DNA from: Alcanivoracaceae bacterium
Lineage (GTDB): Bacteria > Pseudomonadota > Gammaproteobacteria > Pseudomonadales > Alcanivoracaceae
NCBI GenBank assembly: GCA_029210325.1
Contig: JARGPU010000001.1
Coordinates: forward strand, 320,126-384,125
DNA length: 64,000 nucleotides
Direction: 5' to 3'
Below are positions 19,457 to 28,069 of the stretch, piece by piece (the stretch's first letter is position 1; each line of letters begins with the position of its first letter). A model generated the notes under the pieces. That model saw nothing but the letters and a program-made list of their open reading frames with translations. It made no database searches and was not told where the DNA came from. The position numbers and the translations under genes were made by a program.

Positions 19457-19932
19457 TGCAAAACCGCAACATTGAAATCACAGTCGGCGCATTTATGCTC
19501 GCGGGCATTCTTGCCCTCGTTTATCTGTCCTTTCAGGTCAGCGGACTGTCTTTGCGCGGCAATAGCGCAGAAAGCTATCAGTTGGTGGCCCAATTCAATA
19601 ACGTGTCCGGGCTCACTGAACGGGGCAAGGTAACTATTGGTGGTGTGCTGGTGGGCCGCGTTACCAGAATCGAGTTGGACCCGGTCAGCGTTCGTGCTCG
19701 CGTTGAAATGGAAATAGATAAAAGGGTCAATTACATTACTGATGACAGCATTGCCTCAATTAAAACCGCTGGCGTGTTGGGAGAAAAATATATCAGCATT
19801 GCCGTGGGAGGAAGCGAAGAAATACTTGCTGATGGTGGGGAGATCTTTGACACTCAGTCTGCCTTTGTCCTTGAAGATATTATTGGCACGGTGTTAAGTA
19901 ATTTATTTGATAAAAAGGCAGAAGGGAAATGA
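19456..19932 (+). CDS. mlaD: Phospholipid-binding MCE protein MlaD
   Basis: MlaD is an inner-membrane-anchored MCE protein that forms a ring feeding lipid to MlaFEB. The 158-residue protein has one N-terminal helix (residues 8-27, GAFMLAGILALVYLSF) and one MCE domain (FNNVSGLTERGKVTIGGVLVGRV). Its first base overlaps the last of mlaE, and its end overlaps mlaC by four bases. Confidence 0.96.
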   Translation: MQNRNIEITVGAFMLAGILALVYLSFQVSGLSLRGNSAESYQLVAQFNNVSGLTERGKVTIGGVLVGRVTRIELDPVSVRARVEMEIDKRVNYITDDSIASIKTAGVLGEKYISIAVGGSEEILADGGEIFDTQSAFVLEDIIGTVLSNLFDKKAEGK

Positions 19933-20585
19933 GTACGGCGAGCCGCAATTATTTCTACGCTATTTTATTTTCCACCATGGCACTTTTATTGCCCTCCCTG
20001 AGCCAGGCGGATAGTAGCATCGCCCTGAAGACCGCTGAGTCAGCTACCAATCGTATTCTGGAGCTATCAACACAGGCCCGTAGTTACATTAATGAAGAGC
20101 CAGAGCGATATTACAGCCAAGTGAGTGACGTGCTAAACGAGGTGATGGATTTCGAAGGCTTCGCCCGGGGAGTGATGGCAACGTATGCCAGTGCCCGGCA
20201 ATACAACGCCTTGAAAACGGATGCTGAGCGTGAGCAGTTTAATCAGCGCGTTGAACGCTTCGGGGACAAGCTCGAGCGCATTCTGATTATTACCTATTCA
20301 GATGCCGTGCTGTCATTTAAAGGAGAGAAGATCACCCTGTCCATTGCACCCGGAAGTGACGCTGCACCGCGCCGTGCCATTATTAATCAGGAGATTTACA
20401 GCAACACCGGGAAGGTCTATCTGGTTCAGTACACCATGCGAGAGGTGCAGCCGGATGTCTGGAAGGTCACGAACCTTACCGTTGACGGTGCTAACCTCGG
20501 TCAGATATATCGCACTCAGTTCGCCAGCGAAGTTGAAAAGGCTGGCGGGGACCTGGATAAGACCATTGATGACTGGGGCCAATAA
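19929..20585 (+). CDS. mlaC: Periplasmic phospholipid shuttle MlaC
   Basis: MlaC carries single phospholipids across the periplasm between the outer-membrane MlaA complex and MlaD. The 218-residue protein has a signal peptide (cleavage likely after LSQA near residue 27) and the MlaC/Ttg2D fold pattern, with MDFEGFARGVM and the AIINQEIYSNTGKVYLVQYTMR beta segment. No mlaA gene lies in the window; it is usually unlinked. Confidence 0.95.
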   Translation: MSTASRNYFYAILFSTMALLLPSLSQADSSIALKTAESATNRILELSTQARSYINEEPERYYSQVSDVLNEVMDFEGFARGVMATYASARQYNALKTDAEREQFNQRVERFGDKLERILIITYSDAVLSFKGEKITLSIAPGSDAAPRRAIINQEIYSNTGKVYLVQYTMREVQPDVWKVTNLTVDGANLGQIYRTQFASEVEKAGGDLDKTIDDWGQ

Positions 20586-20587
20586 TA

Positions 20588-20926
20588 ATGTCGGCCAAAG
20601 CATCTGTGGAGAAATTGTCAGCAGCAGCGGTGCGTTATCAGGACGATACGATCTATCTTTCCGGGTCGCTGAATTTTGATTCGGTAATTGCCCTGAATAA
20701 TCAGGTGTCCGATTGGCTTAGTAGCAACATGCCGGCGGATTGCGTGGTTGATCTCGCCGAGGTTGAATACAGTAGCAGCGTCGGCATTGCTCTAATGTTG
20801 GGGTGGATGCGAACTGCCGGCCATGCGGGCGGCACACTCTCCCTGCGCAATGTTCCCGCCGACATGTTGGCAATGGCTGAGGTGGGTGGGCTGTCGGGGT
20901 TGTTTAGCCAGCAGGCTGAGAAATAG
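20588..20926 (+). CDS. mlaB: STAS-domain protein MlaB
   Basis: MlaB is the small cytosolic STAS subunit that binds MlaF and is needed for activity and stability of the complex. The 112-residue protein has the STAS pattern, including VVDLAEVEYSSSVGIALMLGWMR with the conserved serines. It ends the mla operon. Its last 23 bases are shared, on opposite strands, with the end of the HopJ-family gene, with no terminator between them. Confidence 0.92.
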   Translation: MSAKASVEKLSAAAVRYQDDTIYLSGSLNFDSVIALNNQVSDWLSSNMPADCVVDLAEVEYSSSVGIALMLGWMRTAGHAGGTLSLRNVPADMLAMAEVGGLSGLFSQQAEK

Positions 20927-21281
20927 CCGGGCTTAGAGCATTGCCGGTAAAGCGTATCCCCTTCCAGCCGTCCCGCATAAAGCGGCGGATGTTGCCGTGG
21001 TCGGTGCGGTCAGGAAACCTCAGCACATCGTCACGGTAGTAGCTGCCGAAGCAAGCCAGCGTACTGTCCTCATCTAGTTGATGCAGTTGGGCGAACGCAA
21101 AGATCCGACAGGATCCAGCGTTGCTGCCCGCCTCGTTCCATAAAGCGTCTTCACCCAGGCCATTATGAAAACCCGTAGGGGTGTAATCGTAATGCTCGCT
21201 GATCACCGTCATGACCTCGTCAAAAGAGATATCCGCCGGTGACTGATGAATGCGTTGCAGCAGAGTGTCCAGTGAGTTCAT
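20904..21281 (-). CDS. HopJ-family protein
   Basis: This 125-residue cytosolic protein matches the family named after the Pseudomonas syringae effector HopJ: FDEVMTVISEHYDYTPTGFHNG, NEAGSNAGSCRIFAFAQLH, LACFGSYYRDDVL and HGNIRRFMRDGWKGIRF. Members occur widely in free-living bacteria, so the effector name should not be taken as function, and no type III secretion gene is near. GGAGA precedes ATG 21281. The 3' end overlaps mlaB tail to tail. Confidence 0.85.
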   Translation of the reverse strand: MNSLDTLLQRIHQSPADISFDEVMTVISEHYDYTPTGFHNGLGEDALWNEAGSNAGSCRIFAFAQLHQLDEDSTLACFGSYYRDDVLRFPDRTDHGNIRRFMRDGWKGIRFTGNALSPAISQPAG

Positions 21282-21417
21282 AAGGGTCTCCGGGTAGCGA
21301 GTTCGGTCGGGCAGTAGAGGCGATCAAGCCGGCGGCGTCAACCGTTCAGGGGGCATTGACCGGGCGAGGCTCGCTGGTAACACTGCCTTGCGTTATATCC
21401 ATTCCGAGGGAAGCTGC

Positions 21418-21789
21418 ATGTCGAGCCTGTCTGATCCAAGAGTATTTTTTGCTGCCGAACGCACGCTGCTGGCGTGGAATCGTACCGGTCTGGCATTGAT
21501 CGCCTTCGGCTTTGTTATTGAGCGTGCTGGCATGCTGGTGGCGCTTTTGTTACCGGACAGTTCAGGCAGCCTGAGTCCGGTCTTCACGCTATGGCTCGGG
21601 GTGCTGTTTATCCTGCTCGGATCACTGGTATCGGTGTTGTCGACCGTGCAGCATCGGGTGGTGTTGCGCACCCTGAATGCTGAAGAGATTCCGCGGGGTT
21701 ACCACACCGACTGGGCCATGCTGGTGAATCTGTTAGTGGCGCTGCTCGGCACCTTGCTAGCAGGCTGGCTGCTGTTTGCCGCTCTCTGA
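21418..21789 (+). CDS. DUF202 (YidH-type) membrane protein
   Basis: The protein has about 123 residues and three membrane helices. The first begins with the DUF202 signature FFAAERTLLAWNRTGLALIAFGF. ATG 21418 lies behind GAGGGA; an upstream in-frame codon at 21388 has no such site. DUF202 proteins are small inner-membrane proteins of unknown role. It is followed 18 bases later by the YdjM-like gene, so the two are probably co-transcribed. Confidence 0.85.
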   Translation: MSSLSDPRVFFAAERTLLAWNRTGLALIAFGFVIERAGMLVALLLPDSSGSLSPVFTLWLGVLFILLGSLVSVLSTVQHRVVLRTLNAEEIPRGYHTDWAMLVNLLVALLGTLLAGWLLFAAL

Positions 21790-21807
21790 ACTGACTCGGG
21801 CAGGGCA

Positions 21808-22848
21808 ATGGATTCTGTATCACAGATGGCGCTTGGTGCCGCCGTATCGGTGGCGGTGGTTGGTCGGCGCATGCCGCTGTGGAAGGCTGCCGCGATTGGT
21901 GCTGCCTTCGGCACTTTGCCGGATCTCGACGTGGTAATTGACTACGGCGACCCGATTCGCAACATGACGTTTCACCGCGCCGAAAGCCACGCCCTGTTCT
22001 GGTTGACCTTGTTGTCGCCGTTGGCCGCCTGGTTCTGTGCCAGATGGAGCGGCATGGCCGACAGCTTCCGACTCTGGTGGCTGAACATCTGGCTGATTCT
22101 GATCAGCCATACTTTGCTAGATGCCATGACTGTGTATGGCACACAGCTGCTGTTGCCGTTTAGTGATATGCCGCTGGGCGTGGCTAGCATCTTTATCATC
22201 GATCCGCTGTATACCGTGCCACTGCTCGTTGGTTTGTTCTGGGCAATTCGTTGGCGTGGTCGACGCGGGCTGAATGCCAACAGGAATGGTTTGCTTATCA
22301 GCACCCTTTATCTGTGCTGGACCGTGCTAGTCCAGCAGTATGTGACTGCGGTGGCAGACAGCTCCATTGCAGCCAGTGATATTGAAGCGCAGCAGAAGCT
22401 GGTTACACCGACGCCGTTCAATACTTTGATATGGCGCGTGCTAGTGATTACCCCGGACGGTTACGCCGAGGGCTTCTACTCACTACTGGATGGCGACAGC
22501 CCGATGCAGTTTGAGCACTTCTCTCGTGGTATGCATTGGTTTGAGGTATTGCAAGAAAACTGGGAAACCGCTCGAATAGGTTGGTTTAGCAAAGGTTTTT
22601 TTGCCATGAGTGAATATGACGGCGAAGTACGTATCACTGATCTGCGCATGGGTCAGCAACCGGACTATGTATTTAGCTTTGCCGTGGCCAGGCAGGACTC
22701 AACAGGTTTGCAGACAATAGCGCCCGTTTCCCGCCCTTCCCGGGTGGATATCGGCCAAGGTTTTCAGTGGCTGGGCCTGCGGTTATTGGATGCCAATACA
22801 CCGCCGCTGCATCGCGCAATGATACCTGCGGCGGAGCCACTCGACTGA
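21808..22848 (+). CDS. YdjM-like membrane-bound metal-dependent hydrolase (DUF457)
   Basis: The 346-residue protein has about five membrane helices in its N-terminal half and a soluble C-terminal half. The histidine/aspartate residues typical of the DUF457/YdjM family are present in GTLPDLDVV, FHRAESHALFW and ISHTLLDAMTVYG, and probably bind metal. Family members are putative hydrolases of unknown substrate; the E. coli member is SOS-induced. No LexA box was seen here. A strong bidirectional terminator follows. Confidence 0.85.
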   Translation: MDSVSQMALGAAVSVAVVGRRMPLWKAAAIGAAFGTLPDLDVVIDYGDPIRNMTFHRAESHALFWLTLLSPLAAWFCARWSGMADSFRLWWLNIWLILISHTLLDAMTVYGTQLLLPFSDMPLGVASIFIIDPLYTVPLLVGLFWAIRWRGRRGLNANRNGLLISTLYLCWTVLVQQYVTAVADSSIAASDIEAQQKLVTPTPFNTLIWRVLVITPDGYAEGFYSLLDGDSPMQFEHFSRGMHWFEVLQENWETARIGWFSKGFFAMSEYDGEVRITDLRMGQQPDYVFSFAVARQDSTGLQTIAPVSRPSRVDIGQGFQWLGLRLLDANTPPLHRAMIPAAEPLD

Positions 22849-22870
22849 ACTCTGGTTCAGAAACCGCGGC

Positions 22871-22901
22871 AAAAAAAACCCCGCCGAGGCGGGGTTTTTT
22901 T
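22871..22901. terminator. Bidirectional intrinsic terminator
   Basis: A CCCCGCC/GGCGGGG stem is flanked by an A-run on the left and a T-run on the right, so it works for both the YdjM-like gene (plus strand) and the cold-shock gene (minus strand). Confidence 0.92.
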
Positions 22902-22916
22902 GTCAGCCAAAGTTGA

Positions 22917-23120
22917 TCAGACCTTGTTGACGTTTGCGGCTTGTGGGCCTTTCGGGCCCTGCTGGACGTCGTATGACACCTGCTGACCTTCTGCCAGAGT
23001 TTTGAAGCCGTTGCCCTGAATGGCGCTGAAATGTACGAATACGTCCGCACCGCCCTCGTCCTGGGTGATGAAGCCAAACCCTTTGGATTCGTTAAACCAT
23101 TTCACAGTACCAGTTGCCAT
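22917..23120 (-). CDS. Cold-shock protein (CspA family)
   Basis: This 67-residue single CSD protein binds single-stranded RNA and DNA and acts as an RNA chaperone. RNP1 (KGFGFITQ) and RNP2 (VFVHFSAI) are intact, as is the N-terminal [11 protein letters not shown]. Whether it is cold-induced or constitutive cannot be told from the protein alone. Behind its ATG lies an untranslated stretch of up to 200 bases, as is common for regulated csp genes. It shares the terminator at 22871-22901. Confidence 0.95.
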   Translation of the reverse strand: MATGTVKWFNESKGFGFITQDEGGADVFVHFSAIQGNGFKTLAEGQQVSYDVQQGPKGPQAANVNKV

Positions 23121-23141
23121 TGTTACTTACCTCGAGTGTTC

Positions 23142-23155
23142 CGATATCAATATCG
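23142..23155. repeat. Palindrome in the cold-shock gene leader
   Basis: CGATAT and ATATCG arms are separated by two bases, 22-35 bases upstream of the csp start codon. It could be an operator or part of a leader structure. The rest of the 200-base gap is GC-rich with two long T-runs and no gene. Confidence 0.4.
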
Positions 23156-23272
23156 ATGACGTTTAGTGCTGACAGGACGGGAGGACTGCGCGGGGGGGAG
23201 ACTACCTGAACCACCGCTGCTCAAGCCGCAGCATGTTTGACTCTACGGCAGTTTTTTTTCCTGCGCCACTTT

Positions 23273-23312
23273 TTTTGCCGGCTCCGTGAAGGCCCCGTCA
23301 AACCCGGCAAAA
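23273..23312. repeat. Inverted repeat between the atfA1-type gene and csp
   Basis: Perfect nine-base arms TTTTGCCGG and CCGGCAAAA are separated by 22 bases just after the wax synthase stop. No T-run follows on the minus strand, so it is not a standard terminator. It could be a Rho-aided end or a binding site. Confidence 0.35.
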
Positions 23313-23322
23313 CCAGTGACAG

Positions 23323-24696
23323 TCAGCGTATGCCGGCAGCGACCTCGAGTTCGTGAATGCCGTTCTCCAGATAATCCAGCAGTCGTTGCATGGATGGCAA
23401 TGTGCGCCGGCAGCCAATCAATCCGAACTCCAGCTGGTCAACATAACTAGTCAGAGTAATGTTTAGCGCAATCCGGTCCAGCGCTATAGAGACCGGGTAC
23501 ATGCCTTCAAGTTTTGCACCATTCCAGTACAACGGTTCTTTAGGCCCGGGCACATTGGAAATGATCACGTTAAATGCTTGCAGCTTGGGCGCCATACCTG
23601 TCAGCAGGTTGATACCCGTTGGCGCCAGCATCAGCGCGGTAAAGTTGAGGATTTCCGCCGGGCTCATTTGCCGATAGCGGCACTTTGCCTCTTCCACGGA
23701 TGCCTTGATGACCCGTAGCCGATTGGCAGGGTCAGCGATATGGGTGCCCAGATTGGCAAGAATAGTGGCGATCTGGTTGCCTTCAGCGCTGTCATCCTGG
23801 CGCAGTGATACCGGCACCATGGCGATCAACGGTTGGTTCGGCAGGGCATTCTGTGAAATCAGATAGTCGCGCAGGGCGCTGCCACAGATTGCCAGTACGA
23901 TGTCATTAAGGGTGCAGCCAAATGCGCTGCCAATTTTCTTGATCCGGGCCATGGAGTAGGACTGGGCAGCAAAACGGCGGCTGCCGGTAATGCGCTCATT
24001 GAGCATGCACTGTGGCGCCTGGAAGATCGACACATAGTCGGGGTCGTTCTTGGCCTTCTGGCTAACCTTGTACACTTCCCGAGCCAGTGCCGGCACGGTG
24101 GCGACTTGCTTGGATAATCCAGCGGTGAGCTGGGCCAGGCCACTGACCGCTGCGACCGGATTGCTGGGCATGCCTGGTCGACGCTTACGCGGCGGCGTGG
24201 CCCAGACTGGCGCCAGATCGCGGACATCCGGATCCGGCGATAGCGCGCGCATGCCCAGACGCATGGCCGAGATGCCATCGACCAGTGAGTGATGAATCTT
24301 GGTATACATGGCAAAACGGCGACCGCGGATGCCCTCGATCAGATGTGCTTCCCATAGCGGTCGCTCGCGATCAAGCAGGTTGGAATGCTCGGCTGATACC
24401 AGCGCTAGCAGCTCGCGGATACGGCCTGGCTTGGGTAGCGCTTCGTGACGGAAGTGAGCATCGATATCGAACTGCTTATCCTCGGTCCACATGGGCTGGC
24501 CGAAGCGGCTTACCAGACGCTGGTTAAATGGCGCCACCGGGCAGCAATAATCGCGCATCTGTGCGGCCAGCTCGCTGACGTATTTGGGGCCCGCATCCTC
24601 CGGATAGGAGAACAATTGCAGGCCTGCCACATGCATGGGCTGTTGGCGTCGTTCGAGAAAAAGAAATAATTGATCAACCGGGCCAAGAGCCTTCAC
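23323..24696 (-). CDS. atfA1: Wax ester synthase/diacylglycerol acyltransferase, AtfA1-type
   Basis: This bifunctional acyltransferase makes wax esters and triacylglycerol at the inner membrane surface. The catalytic HHSLVDG is intact near residue 135, with PMHVAGLQLFSYPE, PLWEAHLIEGIRGR and NVIISNVPGPKEPLYW. The start is GTG 24696 behind AGGAG, giving 457 residues, the length I recall for A. borkumensis AtfA1, to which the sequence is very close (for example the RPLWEAHLIEGIRGR and DNA-level start VKALGPVDQ versus MKALSPVDQ). An in-frame ATG at 24732 lies before the ribosome site and is unlikely. It is 57 bases downstream of the SDR gene on the same strand and is probably co-transcribed with it. 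Confidence 0.94.
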   Translation of the reverse strand: MKALGPVDQLFLFLERRQQPMHVAGLQLFSYPEDAGPKYVSELAAQMRDYCCPVAPFNQRLVSRFGQPMWTEDKQFDIDAHFRHEALPKPGRIRELLALVSAEHSNLLDRERPLWEAHLIEGIRGRRFAMYTKIHHSLVDGISAMRLGMRALSPDPDVRDLAPVWATPPRKRRPGMPSNPVAAVSGLAQLTAGLSKQVATVPALAREVYKVSQKAKNDPDYVSIFQAPQCMLNERITGSRRFAAQSYSMARIKKIGSAFGCTLNDIVLAICGSALRDYLISQNALPNQPLIAMVPVSLRQDDSAEGNQIATILANLGTHIADPANRLRVIKASVEEAKCRYRQMSPAEILNFTALMLAPTGINLLTGMAPKLQAFNVIISNVPGPKEPLYWNGAKLEGMYPVSIALDRIALNITLTSYVDQLEFGLIGCRRTLPSMQRLLDYLENGIHELEVAAGIR

Positions 24697-24753
24697 TACA
24701 CTTTCTCCTGTTATATCTGTCTTCCGTAGCAACCTGCAGGTGGAGCAGGAAAC

Positions 24754-25563
24754 TTACTGTTTACCGCGCCACTTCTTCATTGATGTGGACATGCCGGTTG
24801 CCTTGGCAAGGAAGTCCCACATCGGCATCGGCAGAGCGCCCTTCATCAGGTCAATATGCTTGACGATCATTGGCGCCTGCACTAGAGGTTCACGCTGGCG
24901 CATACCGTCAAGAATGGCACGGACGACCTTTTCTGGCGACAGCATTGGCGATAGCAAGGGTGATTTCACGCCGTCGAACATGCCGGTATCAATATAGCTG
25001 GGGCACACCGTGGTGACGCTGACATTGTCTAGTCCACGCTCTTTCAATTCCAGTCTGAGCGACTCAGAGAAGCCCAGCACCGCCCACTTGCTGGCTGCGT
25101 AGGTGCTGCCATAGGGCAGGCCCACATAGGAGCTGGCACTGGCGATATTGACCAGGTGGCCCCGTGGGCTCTGGATCAGGTCCTCGAAAAAGGCATGGGT
25201 CAGCGCCATCAGGCCAGTGGCATTAATCTGGAAGGTGTTCAGGTGGTCTTTTAGATCGACCTTCTCGAACTCGCCGCCGAACACTACCCCGGCATTGTTA
25301 ATCAGCACATCTACCGGGCCATGGGCCTTATGCAGGCGCTCACCGAAGGCATTGAAGGTGCCGAGCTTGCTGACATCCAGCACCATGGCGTGCGCCGTGC
25401 CACCGTGCCGGCGGATTCGTTCACAAACCTCGCTGGCGGCTTCTTTGCGACGAGCGGTGACGATCACTTCAGCGCCTTCGTGGGCCAGTTTTTCGGCCAT
25501 CAGTGCGCCGATGCCGGAGCCGGCGCCAGTGATAAGTATTCTCAGTCCGGAAAAGTAGGGCAT
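24754..25563 (-). CDS. Short-chain dehydrogenase/reductase next to the wax synthase
   Basis: This 269-residue NAD(P)-dependent oxidoreductase has the classical SDR layout: TGAGSGIG cofactor loop (residue 12), NNAGVV, and the catalytic Ser and YAASK (Ser near residue 143, Tyr near 158). The C-terminal part is hydrophobic with DTGMFDGV and MPMWDFLAKATG, as in RDH/17-beta-HSD-like enzymes. Substrate is not readable. Its place directly upstream of an AtfA1-type wax synthase suggests a link to fatty aldehyde/alcohol or ketoacyl metabolism, which is inference. It is divergent from the hybrid kinase gene. Confidence 0.88.
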   Translation of the reverse strand: MPYFSGLRILITGAGSGIGALMAEKLAHEGAEVIVTARRKEAASEVCERIRRHGGTAHAMVLDVSKLGTFNAFGERLHKAHGPVDVLINNAGVVFGGEFEKVDLKDHLNTFQINATGLMALTHAFFEDLIQSPRGHLVNIASASSYVGLPYGSTYAASKWAVLGFSESLRLELKERGLDNVSVTTVCPSYIDTGMFDGVKSPLLSPMLSPEKVVRAILDGMRQREPLVQAPMIVKHIDLMKGALPMPMWDFLAKATGMSTSMKKWRGKQ

Positions 25564-25610
25564 GCTGGGGCTCAGTATTTGTTTGTGGGAAAAATGGAGC
25601 TTAGCCGGAA

Positions 25611-25642
25611 TGGCCCGTGATGGCGACGTCCTGCACGGGCCA
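25611..25642. repeat. Inverted repeat between SDR and hybrid kinase genes
   Basis: Perfect nine-base arms TGGCCCGTG and CACGGGCCA are separated by 14 bases in the 145-base divergent gap. Its position, between the two start codons, suits a dimeric regulator acting on one or both genes. No regulator can be named. Confidence 0.5.
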
Positions 25643-25708
25643 ATTGGCGTCTGCCGACGCTAGAGGTATTCTGCCAGTAAGGGATACTGCTGATAACAAC
25701 AAGAGACC

Positions 25709-28069
25709 ATGATGGAATCAGGGATGAGGTATCGACCCATGTCTATGTACCGCTACTGGCTATTGCTGCTGTGTGGCTGGTCGTTGTTCGCTTCTGCGGC
25801 CATAGAGGTGGGCCCATCGCTGGAGCGTGAGGTGTTGGCCCGCCATGTGCTGTACTGGTGTGACAAAACCGGTGACAGCACTCTGGCTGATGCGCAGAGT
25901 GCGCAGTTCCTGCCGCTGGATAAAACCCAGATTACCTTTGGCTATCGCAGCGATGCTTGTTGGTTCCGCTTTAACTTGCGCAATAGCTCGGCCACCGTTC
26001 AGGAAGCCCTGCTGCTGATTGACTATGCGCTGCTCGACTATCTTGATCTATACGGCCTGGATATGGGTGAGCCGCGCCACTGGGTGTTAGGTGATTTGTC
26101 AGCAGATCGCCAGCTGCCACTCAACTTACGTAACCCCGCAGTATCCATGCGTCTGCTACCGGGCAGTGATAACGAATACTGGATTCGGGTAAAGACCACC
26201 AGTTCCATGTCGCTGCCTATCACCGTGTCCAGTCACTACGCTTTCCTTGAACACCACGTTAATAATGATTGGTTAGTTGGTGTGTTCTATGGCATTGGCT
26301 TTGGCTTGTTCTGTTACCACCTGGTGCTGTGGATCTTTGCGCGAGAGCGTATCTATCGATTTTATGTGGTGCACGTTGGTGCAAGCCTTGCTTATGTTGC
26401 CACCTTGCAAGGTATTAGCCAAAAGTACTGGCCCTTTGCCGAGCGTCAGCCAGACAGTTTCCCCTATGTGATTGGTTACATATCGCTAATTTCCGGGATT
26501 CTGTTTGCCCGGGATTTTCTCGAGACTGCAAAGTGGACCGGGCTAGATCGACTACTAAAAATCACCGCCGCTGTTTCATCGGCGTTACTTGTTCTACAAG
26601 TTTTGCTGCCCGCCGGAACCGTTACCCGCTACATGGGAGTAATGGCACTCTCCGTCGTGCTCATTCTGATTAGTACCGGCATATACAGTTGGTATCAGGG
26701 TCGAGGGCAGGCGCGCATTTTCGTTCTCGCCTGGGGCACATTTCTGGCAATGATGGCGCTGTTGGCGTTTAACGTATACGGGCTGGTGGCAGATTTGCCG
26801 ATTGTGTTGACCCTGCATGGTCTGCACATCGGTATTGTATTGCAGCAGGTGATGTTGTCGTTCGGCTTGGCCGCACGACTTAACGAGCTGAAGCGCGAGT
26901 CGCTGGAGCATGAACAGCAGATTGTCCGCGCCAAAACGGAAAGTGCCGCCAAGGGTGAATTTCTTGCTCGCATGAGCCATGAAATTCGCACACCAATGAA
27001 TGCGGTGCTGGCTTTGACGGAGCTGCTTGCCGACACTGATCTGGATAACCGCCAGAGAAATTACGTCAGCACTATTAGTAGTGCCGGTGAAAGCCTGCTG
27101 GGCATTATTAATGATGTGCTTGATTACTCGAAGATTGCTGCCGGAAAGCTTCAACTGGAACGGCGTAGCATGAGCCTGTCTCGGGTGCTGCAGGACTGTA
27201 TGACTATTATGTCCGCCAGCGCAGAGCAGAAGGGCCTGCAAATGAGCAAGCATTTCGATCCTGAGCTGCCGGAAAGCGTCAATGGTGACCCGGTGCGCCT
27301 CAAGCAGGTTTTGCTGAATTTACTTAGTAATGCGATAAAGTTTACTCATCAAGGCAGCGTCACTCTTGCGGTAAATTGTGAGCTTAAAAGTGAGCGGCAA
27401 GTGCGTATCCGAGTTGAGGTCATTGATACGGGCATAGGCATGACGGCGGAACAGGTGGGCGAGTTGTTCAGTTCGTTTCAGCAGGCTGATAGTTCAACCT
27501 CAAGGCGCTATGGTGGCACCGGGCTTGGGCTGGCGATTTCCAAACAGCTGGTGGAGCTGATGGGAGGCGTGATTGAAGTAAACAGCAAGCCTGACACTGG
27601 ATCGCGGTTCAGCTTTGCCATCTGGTTGCCGTTAAGTGACTCCGCGGCAGACGCGCATCAACAGCAGCAGGCCGATTTAAGTGGTTTACGAGTTCTGGTG
27701 GTGGAGGACAATACGGTTAACCAGATGGTGGTGGGGGCCATGCTAGGCAGGCTGGAAGTGTCGTCGCATATTGTCGGCTCTGGAGAGGAGGCGTTATCTG
27801 TTTTACAGAGAAACCCCAATTGTTGTGACTTGGTTCTGATGGATTGCGAAATGCCCGGTATGGATGGCTACCAGACAACGGCACATATTCGGCGCATGAA
27901 AAATGGTGCGCAGTCATTACCTATTATCGCCATGACCGCCCATGCGCTGGCAGAGCACCGGGAGAAGTGTCTGGCGTCAGGGATGGACGATCATCTGGCC
28001 AAGCCATTGACCATGGCACTGATGACAGAGACGCTCAGCCGCTGGCAGAGCGCCGTCAGAATACGCTGA
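25709..28069 (+). CDS. Hybrid sensor histidine kinase with 7TMR-DISM sensor
   Basis: The 786-residue protein has a signal-like N-terminus, a periplasmic 7TMR-DISMED2-type beta domain (about residues 35-170), seven membrane helices (about 185-395), a short coiled linker, HisKA with phospho-accepting His in MSHEIRTPMNAVL (near 425), HATPase (NLLSNAIKFTHQG, DTGIGM, GGTGLGLAI) and a receiver domain with acceptor Asp in LVLMDCEMPGMDG (near 712). There is no HPt domain and no response regulator gene beside it, so phosphate must pass to an unlinked partner. DISMED2 resembles carbohydrate-binding folds, but the signal is unknown. ATG 25739 with GAGG upstream is an alternative start. Its stop abuts the convergent YebC-like gene's stop. 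Confidence 0.93.
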   Translation: MMESGMRYRPMSMYRYWLLLLCGWSLFASAAIEVGPSLEREVLARHVLYWCDKTGDSTLADAQSAQFLPLDKTQITFGYRSDACWFRFNLRNSSATVQEALLLIDYALLDYLDLYGLDMGEPRHWVLGDLSADRQLPLNLRNPAVSMRLLPGSDNEYWIRVKTTSSMSLPITVSSHYAFLEHHVNNDWLVGVFYGIGFGLFCYHLVLWIFARERIYRFYVVHVGASLAYVATLQGISQKYWPFAERQPDSFPYVIGYISLISGILFARDFLETAKWTGLDRLLKITAAVSSALLVLQVLLPAGTVTRYMGVMALSVVLILISTGIYSWYQGRGQARIFVLAWGTFLAMMALLAFNVYGLVADLPIVLTLHGLHIGIVLQQVMLSFGLAARLNELKRESLEHEQQIVRAKTESAAKGEFLARMSHEIRTPMNAVLALTELLADTDLDNRQRNYVSTISSAGESLLGIINDVLDYSKIAAGKLQLERRSMSLSRVLQDCMTIMSASAEQKGLQMSKHFDPELPESVNGDPVRLKQVLLNLLSNAIKFTHQGSVTLAVNCELKSERQVRIRVEVIDTGIGMTAEQVGELFSSFQQADSSTSRRYGGTGLGLAISKQLVELMGGVIEVNSKPDTGSRFSFAIWLPLSDSAADAHQQQQADLSGLRVLVVEDNTVNQMVVGAMLGRLEVSSHIVGSGEEALSVLQRNPNCCDLVLMDCEMPGMDGYQTTAHIRRMKNGAQSLPIIAMTAHALAEHREKCLASGMDDHLAKPLTMALMTETLSRWQSAVRIR

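Noticed and set aside
20904-21281. HopJ as a type III virulence effector
   Set aside because: The family is widespread in free-living bacteria and there is no secretion gene or chaperone nearby.
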